A stretch of 62,833 nucleotides of DNA from Pseudoalteromonas denitrificans DSM 6059 (GTDB lineage Bacteria > Pseudomonadota > Gammaproteobacteria > Enterobacterales > Alteromonadaceae): contig NZ_FOLO01000031.1 in NCBI RefSeq assembly GCF_900112265.1, positions 1 through 62,833 of the forward strand. The letters are read 5' to 3'. The translations under genes and the position numbers were made by a program. The notes beneath the pieces were generated by a model. The model worked only from the letters and a program-made list of their open reading frames with translations, had not been told where the DNA came from and searched no databases. This document shows, piece by piece, positions 16,851-24,867 of the stretch (its first letter is position 1; every line of letters begins with the position of its first letter).

Positions 16851-16870
16851 TATTACAAGGTATGTGCCAA
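16851..16870 (-). promoter_or_regulatory. Sigma-54-like promoter of the small-protein operon
   Basis: Minus strand: TTGGCAC-ATACC-TTGTAATA. It carries the full TGGCAC -24 box and a TTGTA -12 box at correct spacing, and matches the pspA element in 13 or more of 20 positions, including all of TTGGCA and TTGTAATA. It is the stronger of the two matches. Confidence 0.7.
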
Positions 16871-17000
16871 TAATGCACAAAAAACATAACAACATGATTT
16901 TAAAGGGTTATTAAAAAGATGGCTGTGATATTAGTTAATTTGACCAGTGGAATTAGTGGTTTTGACTAGAAAATTATAAATTTGATTTTTTGTATATTCC

Positions 17001-17027
17001 GATTTCGGGAATTAAAATCCCGAAATC
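17001..17027. repeat. Perfect 10-bp inverted repeat downstream of dusA
   Basis: GATTTCGGGA, seven-base loop ATTAAAA, TCCCGAAATC. There is no T-run directly after it on the minus strand, so it is a poor intrinsic terminator, but its position 30 bp after the dusA stop suggests transcript-end or boundary function. Confidence 0.5.
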
Positions 17028-17058
17028 AAGAAATACTAGGGTGACAAGCCTTAACTAT

Positions 17059-18072
17059 TTATTCCGGCACAAACGAAAGTGCTTTTTCCATAGTTTGAAT
17101 ATCAGCGTCTTTTTTATGACCATTTTCAGATAAATATCGTCGAAACGCTCTGGCACCCGGCATTCCTTGAAAGATACCCAACATATGACGGGCTATATGC
17201 CAAAAATTTGCACCTAAAGCCATTTCACGTTCAAAATAGTCATACATATCACGCACTAATTCATGACGAGTAATAGGGTTAATCGTTTCAGCACCATAAA
17301 TTAGGTGATCAACTTGAGCAAGCAGGAATGGGTTCGCATATGCTTCTCGCCCCATCATTACGCCATCTAACTGTTCTAAATGGGTAACAGAATCTGTAAG
17401 CGTCTTTATGCCACCATTAATACTAATATGTAATTGAGGATAATCTTTTTTAAGTTGATATACACGCTCGTAATCAAGCGGAGGAACTTCTCTATTTTCT
17501 TTTGGACTTAAACCATTTAGCCATGCTTTTCGGGCATGAATAATATAATCATCACAGCCAACTTTATGTGTTGTATCAATAAAATCACATAAAAATTCAT
17601 AAGAGTCTTGTTCATCTATGCCAATTCGTGTTTTCAAAGTAACAGGAATATCAACTTGCGCTTTCATCGCTGAAACACATTCAGCAACTAACTTAGGTTC
17701 AGCCATTAAACACGCGCCAAAACGTCCATTCTGTACACGATCAGAAGGGCACCCCACATTTAAGTTAACTTCATTATAACCACGTTCTTGTGCTAATTTA
17801 GCACATTTTGCCAAAGCTTCTGGATCTGAGCCACCTAGTTGTAATGCAACCGGTTGTTCATGTTCATTAAAATGTAAATAATCACCTCGCCCAAATAAGA
17901 TGGCACCCGTTGTAACCATTTCAGTATATAAAACCGTATGCTTAGTAAGCTTACGGTGAAAAGTACGACAATGGCGATCAGTCCAATCGAGCATAGGTGC
18001 TATGGAGAACCGTCTAAAGGCTGTATCTACTGGTTTTATTGGGTTGAGACCTTGGTTTACTTCTTTTAACAT
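17059..18072 (-). CDS. dusA: tRNA-dihydrouridine(20/20a) synthase DusA
   Basis: 337 residues. This FMN- and NADPH-dependent enzyme reduces U20/U20a of tRNA to dihydrouridine. The TIM-barrel start SIAPMLDWTDRHCR, the NLNVGCPS motif, Cys121 in FGACLM as the likely catalytic cysteine, TLKTRIGID and HISINGGIKT are all present, and length fits DusA. In E. coli the neighbours are zur and pspG; here zur is separated by an inserted region and a sigma-54 small-protein unit lies downstream. An integrase remnant lies 90 bp from the start codon, consistent with dusA being a known prophage/island integration site. Confidence 0.95.
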   Translation of the reverse strand: MLKEVNQGLNPIKPVDTAFRRFSIAPMLDWTDRHCRTFHRKLTKHTVLYTEMVTTGAILFGRGDYLHFNEHEQPVALQLGGSDPEALAKCAKLAQERGYNEVNLNVGCPSDRVQNGRFGACLMAEPKLVAECVSAMKAQVDIPVTLKTRIGIDEQDSYEFLCDFIDTTHKVGCDDYIIHARKAWLNGLSPKENREVPPLDYERVYQLKKDYPQLHISINGGIKTLTDSVTHLEQLDGVMMGREAYANPFLLAQVDHLIYGAETINPITRHELVRDMYDYFEREMALGANFWHIARHMLGIFQGMPGARAFRRYLSENGHKKDADIQTMEKALSFVPE

Positions 18073-18159
18073 CTAACTGAATTACCTTAAGTGACCTTGA
18101 ATTACCCCCAATTTCGCTATTAAAGTACTCCAAGGGTACTCCATAAATTGGTAGGACAA

Positions 18160-18564
18160 ATGGCTTCTTTTACTATCACGAAACGTCAAAAAGCGAACGG
18201 TAGCTATAGTTATCGCTGCGGTATAGTTGTAAAAAAGAAAAGTACCATTATACACAGAGAGTATAAAACATTCAGTAAAAAAGAAACTGCTAGAACATGG
18301 GGGATTGCCCGCTGCTCTGCGATAGAAGAAGGTGAAATACTAAAAAAAGATAAAGTAATACCTATCAGAAACTTACTTGATTTATATTTCAACAATCATG
18401 AACTCTGGGAGAAAATAGGGCGAGCAAAGCAATACGTAATAAAGATGCTGATGGATTGCAAACTAATACGGTTAAAATTAGCAAAAAAGAAGGAGCGCAC
18501 CAAGTATTCTCCACCCTTTCTTACTAGCTTTTATAATGCAACCCAAACGCATAAATTAACTTAA
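18160..18564 (+). pseudogene. Truncated dusA-associated site-specific integrase (N-terminal fragment)
   Basis: About 95 residues (ASFTITKRQKANGSYSYRCG, KTFSKKETARTWG, NHELWEKIGRAKQYVI) match the arm-binding/N-terminal part of tyrosine integrases. The catalytic domain is missing; after KMLMDC the frame continues about 40 residues of unrelated sequence and stops. In the adjacent frame the same DNA reads AIRNKDADGLQTNTVKISKK..., suggesting a deletion joined it to the tail of another gene. The ATG at 18160 follows TAGGACAA. A repeated (A/G)GTACTCC (18125, 18136) just upstream may be an integrase arm site. It diverges from dusA, as such integrases do. Confidence 0.7.
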
Positions 18565-19052
18565 AACATTGTGTTGTTGTTTTTAGATGTTTCTGGAACA
18601 GGCTGCCCTGCCCCCCAGTGTTCCACAATCATTCCATCTTTCATTCGAAAGATATGAATAAGAGCTGCTCCGAGAGAGTCCGGTGTGCGCTTTGCATGAA
18701 GGTGTAACCAAACAAGTTCACCTTCGGAAGCGCTACGCTTAATAGACATAGAGAGCTTTGGGTATTCTTTATATCGACTTAAGAATAAGTTGAATAACCC
18801 TTCTCGCCCACCGCTTATATGGGGGGAATGCTCAACAAAGTTATCGGAATAGCATTCATTTCTTAATATATTAATCCTTTGCGAAGGTTTAAGGTCATTT
18901 CTACTTTCTAATATTTCCATACAGTATATGGCTTTCTTTAGGTTTGACTGCTCTAAAGAACTGTAGGACTTTTCATTCGCCCGACAAACCAAAGTAAAGG
19001 ATAAAACTATAAATCCCGTAAAAATTAAATTAAATATTTTTTGAGCATTCAT
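18561..19052 (-). CDS. Exported SnoaL-like / NTF2-fold protein
   Basis: 163 residues with a signal peptide (cleavage about residue 25 after CRA) and a SnoaL-like domain: FVEHSPHISGGREGL and LIHIFRMKDGMIVEHWGAGQPVPE are typical of polyketide-cyclase-like NTF2 proteins. Mature length is about 138. The reaction is unknown. Its end overlaps the integrase fragment by four bases on the other strand. It lies in the probable island region and may be cargo. Confidence 0.75.
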   Translation of the reverse strand: MNAQKIFNLIFTGFIVLSFTLVCRANEKSYSSLEQSNLKKAIYCMEILESRNDLKPSQRINILRNECYSDNFVEHSPHISGGREGLFNLFLSRYKEYPKLSMSIKRSASEGELVWLHLHAKRTPDSLGAALIHIFRMKDGMIVEHWGAGQPVPETSKNNNTMF

Positions 19053-19415
19053 TTACAATTCCTTTATAAACACATATTTTTTCAATCAATAAGCACAAGC
19101 ATAACATCTTGCTCACCGACAGCCGTGTGCGAAGCGCGCTTTAGGTTGTCAAGTGGAGGCCATTTTTAGCTGAAACAGCGGTAGTAGCGCAACATGTTAT
19201 GTCTATTTCACAATAAGAGATTTCCATTTACAGGAGAAACCTCGAGTAGAAGAATAACAACATGTTACGAGCATTGCAGCAGATAAAATAGGGCTTATTT
19301 ATAGGTGCCGGAATAGGTTAAATATTCGTAAGATGCAAACATGCTGCAAATTCCAGCCATAGACATAATGGAAGCTATAAATTTTCAATTTTTAGTAGGG
19401 CTGTATCACTGCCCC
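19053..19415. other. Intergenic region with a 104-bp imperfect inverted repeat
   Basis: No gene is seen here. GCATAACAT (19099-19107) is repeated in inverse as ATGTTATGT (19194-19202), enclosing about 86 bp that includes GCTCACC and GCGCTAC inner arms (minus strand). That plan is loosely like an integron attC site, though the core triplets do not fit the consensus perfectly. A second AACATGTTA copy occurs at 19259-19267. Confidence 0.3.
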
Positions 19416-19679
19416 CTACAAAACGGACACATTTGATACATATTCTTTAGCTTCGCTTAAATTTTCATTACTACGACCATGAAAGGGGGCATTATTTGGA
19501 TATGCATCAATACGAATACCATAAAACTCTCCGTATTGTTCTTCTCGAATTAAAGCTTCATCTTCATAGTCGCCAGAACCAGCTTTAAAGTTACTTTTTA
19601 CTATATGAACTTCTTTTATCGTGCTTTCGCCGTAAATCCAACAACCACTCAATATCAACTTCTCATAAGTTTGACTCAC
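19416..19679 (-). CDS. Small hypothetical protein
   Basis: 87 residues, acidic (GDYEDEALIREEQYGEFYG), no signal peptide or membrane helix, not recognised. Translation would begin at GTG 19679, which sits right against AAAAGGGG, so spacing is too short and the start is doubtful. It lies between the SnoaL-like gene and the LysE gene, all on the minus strand, in the accessory region. Confidence 0.4.
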   Translation of the reverse strand: MSQTYEKLILSGCWIYGESTIKEVHIVKSNFKAGSGDYEDEALIREEQYGEFYGIRIDAYPNNAPFHGRSNENLSEAKEYVSNVSVL

Positions 19680-19900
19680 CCCCTTTTAAGACATAATTTA
19701 ATAACAAATTGATTTTAACGTTTTTTACACAAGTAAACCTGTAATAACATTGATTTACGGGACTTTTCATCAGAGCAAAAAATTCATTAGAACGGCCACA
19801 TGTAAAAATAAAACCACATTAAACTGCGACCCCTCAAACAGCAGTAACCCCGTGATTATTTTTTTAATTTTCAGCAAATACCATCGCTATTAATACTATA

Positions 19901-20533
19901 TTATGTACTAGTAGATAAAACCGTTTTTATCATTGGGTTTTCAATAATCAACCAAATACTTACGGCCATGAGACAGCCAGCATAAAAAAAGTTTAACCAC
20001 TTTTCATATAATGGACTACTTGAAATTCTAGACAGCAATTCACCAATAGAAACCCATAAAAAATGAATTGAAATATTTAAAAAGGCCAACCAAATTATTA
20101 AAATAGCAATACCACTATCTCCAAATGTAGCCTGAGACTGTTCGCTGAACAAAGTAAACATTAAAAAAACCATCAGCCAGCCTTTACTATTCAAGATTTG
20201 AATAAGTAATCCATCAAAAAAACCAAGCGCTTTTGAAGTACTTTTGAGCTTTGAAGAGTTTGTTCGAAGAAACTTAGTGGCTACATAAACTAAATATATT
20301 GCGCCAAGTAATTGTAGGTAATTCATTAGTTCGGGGTGATTGTTGACAACTTCTCCTAATCCATAACCAATAATTATAGACTTAATGATGAAAACACTAT
20401 CAATACCAGCAACTAACGGTATTGAACGTTTAACTCCAACCTGAGCCCCTGATGCTGCAAAAACAATGTTAGCCGGACCAGGGCTAAACACCAATGGAAA
20501 CATCACCCCCAACCAAACAATAAACAAGCTCAT
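19901..20533 (-). CDS. LysE/RhtB-family amino-acid exporter
   Basis: 210 residues with six predicted membrane helices and the family's N-terminal signature FPLVFSPGPANIVFAASGAQ followed by GVKRSIPLVAGIDSVF. Members export amino acids or homoserine lactones across the inner membrane; the substrate here is unknown. AAAGGAGGTAACT before the ATG is a very strong site. The AraC-type gene lies 69 bp upstream on the same strand and probably regulates it. Confidence 0.88.
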   Translation of the reverse strand: MSLFIVWLGVMFPLVFSPGPANIVFAASGAQVGVKRSIPLVAGIDSVFIIKSIIIGYGLGEVVNNHPELMNYLQLLGAIYLVYVATKFLRTNSSKLKSTSKALGFFDGLLIQILNSKGWLMVFLMFTLFSEQSQATFGDSGIAILIIWLAFLNISIHFLWVSIGELLSRISSSPLYEKWLNFFYAGCLMAVSIWLIIENPMIKTVLSTST

Positions 20534-20602
20534 AGTTACCTCCTTTATAAAAAGTAAATATTAACCAATCAAAATTGGACGGTCTTGTACAAAATTGAAA
20601 CT

Positions 20603-21409
20603 TTAACTTTTACAAACTCGATAGTTTGATGGTGAGGTACCAAAGGCTCTCTTAAAATTACGGGTAAAATGACTTTGATCATAAAAACCACAGGAAAGTG
20701 ATGTTTCAATACAGCTAACCCCTTTAGATAGTAATTTTTTTGCATGATTTACTTTTACTAAAAGTAAATATTGATGGGGAGTAACTCCAAACAAGGTTTT
20801 AAAGCTTTTAATTAATTGGAACTTAGAACAGTTTGACACGTACTCTAGCTCTGTCAATGAAGGGTTGAGCTCAAAGTTATCATGTATAAAGTCTCGAGCT
20901 AGATAGCTACTTTTGGAGCAAATACTATCAAACACTTCTTTTTTAGCAGAGCCATATTGAGTAAAAAGTTGTTCAAGAGCCAATGTAAATAATGACTCTT
21001 TTGTCAGCTGAAAAGAAGCCAACTCTAGTGATATATGTAATTGTAATAACACATCAAAAAGTAGTTCATCGTATATTATAGGCTGATTAATGATTGGATC
21101 AATTGGTAATCCACGATTAGCAAATTGACTACTAAGCTCATTTAAGTTGAAATAGAACATCCGGTACCGCCACCCATTTGGCGTACCAGAAAAACCAGTA
21201 TGAACTTCAGCAGGGTTAATAGCGATAATATGTCGTTTAGGAATAATTATATTTTTACCACGATAAAGTAGTCCCTCCGCACCATCTTCTATCACTCCAA
21301 TAGCCAATTCATCATGCCAGTGTTTTGTAAATTCAAACTTTGTATAGCGAGCACTAAGAAGCTCAACGCCAGAGAAAGTTTCATTGACCCATAGTTTCGA
21401 TTTTTCCAA
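20603..21409 (-). CDS. AraC-family transcriptional regulator
   Basis: 268 residues: an N-terminal cupin sensor (about 15-90; HWHDELAIGVIEDGAEGL, AINPAEVHTGF) and a C-terminal double helix-turn-helix (about 170-266) ending in CGFYDQSHFTRNFKRAFGTS. AraC regulators of this type commonly sit beside LysE exporters and control them, which fits the next gene. Ligand unknown. Confidence 0.88.
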   Translation of the reverse strand: MEKSKLWVNETFSGVELLSARYTKFEFTKHWHDELAIGVIEDGAEGLLYRGKNIIIPKRHIIAINPAEVHTGFSGTPNGWRYRMFYFNLNELSSQFANRGLPIDPIINQPIIYDELLFDVLLQLHISLELASFQLTKESLFTLALEQLFTQYGSAKKEVFDSICSKSSYLARDFIHDNFELNPSLTELEYVSNCSKFQLIKSFKTLFGVTPHQYLLLVKVNHAKKLLSKGVSCIETSLSCGFYDQSHFTRNFKRAFGTSPSNYRVCKS

Positions 21410-21852
21410 TCACAAGCTCCTCATTCTTACTAAATATGCAAATATAAACTTAACATGTTCGTAGCAGCCATAAAAAGCCAAAAACGAATTAACCATATAA
21501 GTGCATTAAACCTAAGTTATTAAATAATATTGGAATTAAATAAATCGACAAACTACTTTCTGTTTTAAATTTTTAATAGTGTGTAAAATTTTTTATTTCC
21601 CATTCAAAGTTCCTCAACTTTTCATTGCCAAAGCCAACCCGTTCCCATATTGTAACCAAAAGTAAAGCATTACGATGAATTTATATATTTAAACTTAGCG
21701 CTTCATATGTGAAATGCACAGGCGGTATAAATCGCTAATTTAAGTCGAACGAAGGCATGTCGACTCTATTCATTTTAGAAGGCTACCCTTCCCTGCTTTA
21801 TGTCGGTTTGTGGATCAAAAATATTTTTCAACCTCAAAACAAGGAAACTTTT
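21410..21852. other. Intergenic region before the beta-helix protein
   Basis: An AT-rich gap of about 440 bp that must hold the promoters of the divergent AraC-type gene and the exported beta-helix gene. An in-frame upstream ATG at 21757 exists, but it lacks a ribosome-binding site and would hide the signal peptide. I see no repeat or RNA gene. Confidence 0.4.
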
Positions 21853-22887
21853 ATGAATACCTCAAATATTGTGCTCGTCTGTGCGCTAGTCAGCGGTTTA
21901 TTATGCCATTCAGATCTAGCTAAAGCAGAAGATACACGCACATTTCCACCCCCCTTTGGTGCTGACAGCTTAGCTGAAGAACCCATAAAGCCGACTCATA
22001 AAAAATATAAAAAAGTGAAGCACCTGAAAATTAACTGTTCACGTAAATCAACAGCGCTAAAAAACACACTCAAAAGAAAAGCTTGGTCTGCTGAAAAAGT
22101 AAAATTGGTTATTTCAGGTGAGTGTCAAGGGCCACTCCTTATTGACCGCCATGGTATAGAAATTACCAATGATGCAGATCGGTCTGGCTCTATCAAAGTA
22201 ACAGACAATAATATAGCAAACAGTGCAATCGTGATTAAATCAGCATCCGTCAATTTAAGCAATTTTAATATAGACGTGCCCGTGGGTATGATAGCAGTGA
22301 CAGTCAAAGCCAATAGTACAGCTAACTTTGACCATATTACCACCAATGCAAAATCTGACTCAGAGACAGCATTTAGTCAGTTTGTAATCACTGACAATAG
22401 CAGCAGCTACTTCGCAAACTTATCTGGCAATCAGCTTATGATAGCAGGTGGATCATTTTCTGATTTTACAGTAGGCAATGATCAACTAACGATTAACATC
22501 ACAGACACTTCAACGGCACGCTCTAGCGCTGAAAATCAATTTGACTCAGTCCAAGTATCAGGGAATGGTTATTTTTTAGCTGACAATAGAACACATATCG
22601 ATTTACTCATGATTTGGAGTAAAGCCGCCGTTGAAATTAATCAAGAAAGCGCGGTAGGCCACCTGATGATGGGCGGACAAACCTTGTTTGCAGCTTATAA
22701 AAATTCAACGATTATAGGACCCTATAATATCTGGGGTAATGTAGTATTTGAGCTTGAACACTCCAGCGCAGATAATTGGAAAGCGATAGACAAGCCTCAC
22801 TCCATTATCAGCGGTAACAACGCAACGGTGAATGGCATTCATTACCCTCAATGGAGCTGGTCGGGGCAAGATCACAGTGGGCTGTAA
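21853..22887 (+). CDS. Exported protein with beta-helix-like repeats, unknown function
   Basis: 344 residues from the ATG at 21853, which follows AAGGAAACTTTT and gives a clean signal peptide (IVLVCALVSGLLCHSDLAKA). The mature protein has a short Lys-rich linker (HKKYKKVKHLK), then KLVISGECQGPLLIDRHGIE and repeated short strands rich in N, T, S and V (AIVIKSASVNLSNFNIDVPV), consistent with a right-handed parallel beta-helix as in pectate-lyase-like proteins. No catalytic motif was recognised. It has no obvious partners and lies in the accessory region. Confidence 0.6.
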   Translation: MNTSNIVLVCALVSGLLCHSDLAKAEDTRTFPPPFGADSLAEEPIKPTHKKYKKVKHLKINCSRKSTALKNTLKRKAWSAEKVKLVISGECQGPLLIDRHGIEITNDADRSGSIKVTDNNIANSAIVIKSASVNLSNFNIDVPVGMIAVTVKANSTANFDHITTNAKSDSETAFSQFVITDNSSSYFANLSGNQLMIAGGSFSDFTVGNDQLTINITDTSTARSSAENQFDSVQVSGNGYFLADNRTHIDLLMIWSKAAVEINQESAVGHLMMGGQTLFAAYKNSTIIGPYNIWGNVVFELEHSSADNWKAIDKPHSIISGNNATVNGIHYPQWSWSGQDHSGL

Positions 22888-22897
22888 ATAGTATACT

Positions 22898-23053
22898 TTA
22901 CTGATTTTGCTCAATAGTAGAAAAACCTCCCCCGAGCTCAATGACTTCTTTTAAAATGTTCGGGGCATAGTGGTATTTTAAAGCTGAGATATCTAACGGC
23001 CCGAATAGGCGATACCTCGCCCAAATATCAATGATGATTAAATTTACAACCAT
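22898..23053 (-). CDS. Possible 51-residue orphan protein or gene remnant
   Basis: The ATG at 23053 follows GAAGGGAG, and the frame ends at 22898 with ELGGGFSTIEQNQ. The sequence has a hydrophobic start (MVVNLIIIDIW) and no recognised domain. It could be the tail of a decayed gene. It converges on the beta-helix gene with ten bases between their stops. Confidence 0.3.
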   Translation of the reverse strand: MVVNLIIIDIWARYRLFGPLDISALKYHYAPNILKEVIELGGGFSTIEQNQ

Positions 23054-23305
23054 CCATCTCCCTTCTATAATTTTGATAAACAATTAATTGTTTCTTTCAT
23101 TGAAACTTGGCACTGCCACCATCCCTTATGCCAGAGTAGATGAGTGCTATTGCATTCTCATATAAAGCGCACGCCACCCTATCTCTTTATGTACTTTTGA
23201 GAGTACGCTTTAATAAAATATACTCACTTGTACAAATTAGATTCGCATTTATCTAAATGTTTTTCTAAAACGAATCAATTTAGCTTATTAAAGTCACATT
23301 TACGC

Positions 23306-23380
23306 TATAGAATAAAAGAACATTGGTATAGAATAAAATCCTTAATCAATACCAATTAGGCATTTTCGCTATTTGGTATA
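23306..23380 (+). promoter_or_regulatory. Repeat cluster upstream of zur
   Basis: TATAGAATAAAA occurs at 23306-23317 and 23327-23338, exactly 21 bp (two helical turns) apart. ATTGGTAT (23322-23329) has its inverse ATACCAAT at 23349-23356, and ATTTGGTATA recurs at 23371-23380, just before the gene. It is not a recognisable Zur box. It may be an operator, or the right boundary of the dusA-side insertion. Confidence 0.35.
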
Positions 23381-23393
23381 AGGATATAAATGC

Positions 23394-23843
23394 ATGAAAA
23401 TAGACTGTCAAATAGAGCAAAGCGCACTTGTTCAAAAAGCAAAAGATGTATGTGAAAGCAAAGGCACACGCTTTACAACAATACGTGAAAAAGTTTTTGG
23501 ATTATTAGCTCAAACCGAAAGTGGTGTTGGTGCTTATGATTTATTAGAACAATTAAAAGTAACAGAGCCTAACGCTAAACCTGCGACCATTTATCGCGCT
23601 CTTGATTTTTTATCTGAAATGGGATTTATTCATAAAATAGAAAGCACAAATGCCTTTATGTTGTGCCATCATTTTGATCATACACACCCTGTACAGTTAC
23701 TCATTTGCGATAATTGTGGTAATGTTAACGAGTTGCACTCAACAATTATATCTCACGAACTAAATAATCAGGCTCAAGATCTTGGTTTTACAGTTTCACG
23801 ACAAACAATTGAAGCTCACGGCCTTTGCCAAAAGTGTAATTAA
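23394..23843 (+). CDS. zur: Zinc uptake regulator Zur (Fur family)
   Basis: 149 residues. The winged-helix part (about 10-80, KPATIYRALDFLSEMGFIHK) precedes a dimer/metal domain with C91-HH and two CxxC pairs, C105/C108 and C145/C148, which hold the structural zinc as in E. coli Zur. With zinc bound it represses zinc uptake genes. ATATAAATGC before the ATG holds little Shine-Dalgarno sequence. In E. coli zur lies next to dusA; here about 5.3 kb of inserted genes separate them. Confidence 0.92.
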   Translation: MKIDCQIEQSALVQKAKDVCESKGTRFTTIREKVFGLLAQTESGVGAYDLLEQLKVTEPNAKPATIYRALDFLSEMGFIHKIESTNAFMLCHHFDHTHPVQLLICDNCGNVNELHSTIISHELNNQAQDLGFTVSRQTIEAHGLCQKCN

Positions 23844-23948
23844 AATATCTTAAATAAAGAGTTTGCAGTTTAAGTTTAACATCACTTAAAATTAGCAAGT
23901 AGGAAAGGCCTAAAGGTCTTCGTTTGAAATAACCACTGGATTTGTATA

Positions 23949-24416
23949 ATGAATGTAGAATTCATCAACCCTTTTTTATCATCTCTGATGAATGTATTAA
24001 GCACCATGGCTCAAACACAGCTAAAACCAAGTAAACCTATGATGAAAAAATCAGAGGTTGCAAAAGGCGATGTATCAGGTTTAATCGGTATGGTTGGGCC
24101 ACAAACAAAAGGCTCTCTATCTATTTCATTTGATGAAGAGTTAGCACTTACCATAATGGAACGCATGCTTGGCGAACGCCCAGATAGCATTAATGAAGAA
24201 GTAACCGACATGGTAGGTGAAATTACAAACATGGTTGCTGGTGGTGCAAAAAACCTTTTAGGTGAAAAAGGTTATGAGTTTGATATGGCAACCCCTATTG
24301 TTGTATCTGGTAATAATCATACTATTACCCATAAATGTGATGGCCCAAAAGTTTTAATGCCATTTAATTCTGATGCAGGACTTGCCCATATTGAAGTTTG
24401 CTTTGATAAGTTATAA
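23949..24416 (+). CDS. cheX: CheX-type chemotaxis phosphatase
   Basis: 155 residues, matching CheX (CheC/CheX/FliY family), which dephosphorylates CheY-P. The ExxN active-site pair is visible as E91 and N94 in VGEITNMVAGGAKN. Length fits CheX (about 155). It is remote from chemotaxis clusters here, as usual in marine gammaproteobacteria. It is followed after five bases by yjbQ, so they may be co-transcribed. Confidence 0.88.
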   Translation: MNVEFINPFLSSLMNVLSTMAQTQLKPSKPMMKKSEVAKGDVSGLIGMVGPQTKGSLSISFDEELALTIMERMLGERPDSINEEVTDMVGEITNMVAGGAKNLLGEKGYEFDMATPIVVSGNNHTITHKCDGPKVLMPFNSDAGLAHIEVCFDKL

Positions 24417-24421
24417 ATAAT

Positions 24422-24856
24422 ATGACTTGGATCCAAAAAACAATAAACTTAAAACCGCGTTCTCGCGGTTTTCATTTAATTACGAACGATATAATACAAT
24501 CTCTTCCTGAAATAAAAGAGTATAAGCTAGGTTTGGCGCATATTTTCATTCAACATTCTTCAGCAAGCCTCACCATAAATGAAAATGCAGATCCAACCGT
24601 ACGTATAGATATGGAAAGTCATTTCAATCATTTTATACCCGAAAGACAAAGTTATTATTTACATGATTATGAAGGTGATGACGATATGCCTGCACATATA
24701 AAAGCCAGTACCTTAGGCAATAATCTTAGTATTCCAATTACAAATGGACAACTTAATTTAGGTACATGGCAAGGCGTTTATTTGGGAGAACATAGAGATC
24801 ATGGCGGTATCAGAAAGCTTGTAATTACCTTACAAGGCGAAGTAAGTAGATTTTAA
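24422..24856 (+). CDS. yjbQ: YjbQ family protein (UPF0047)
   Basis: 144 residues with the family's HIFIQHSSASLTINENADP and GTWQGVYLGEHRDHGGIRK motifs; the conserved histidines likely bind metal. Some members have weak thiamine-phosphate synthase activity, but the physiological role is unclear. It starts five bases after cheX and converges on alr with 11 bases between the stop codons. Confidence 0.9.
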   Translation: MTWIQKTINLKPRSRGFHLITNDIIQSLPEIKEYKLGLAHIFIQHSSASLTINENADPTVRIDMESHFNHFIPERQSYYLHDYEGDDDMPAHIKASTLGNNLSIPITNGQLNLGTWQGVYLGEHRDHGGIRKLVITLQGEVSRF

Positions 24857-24867
24857 ACTTTATGTAT

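Noticed and set aside
22898..23083. Longer version of the orphan minus-strand frame from 23083
   Set aside because: The upstream start has no ribosome-binding site; the shorter form from 23053 has GAAGGGAG, so only that form was kept at low confidence.
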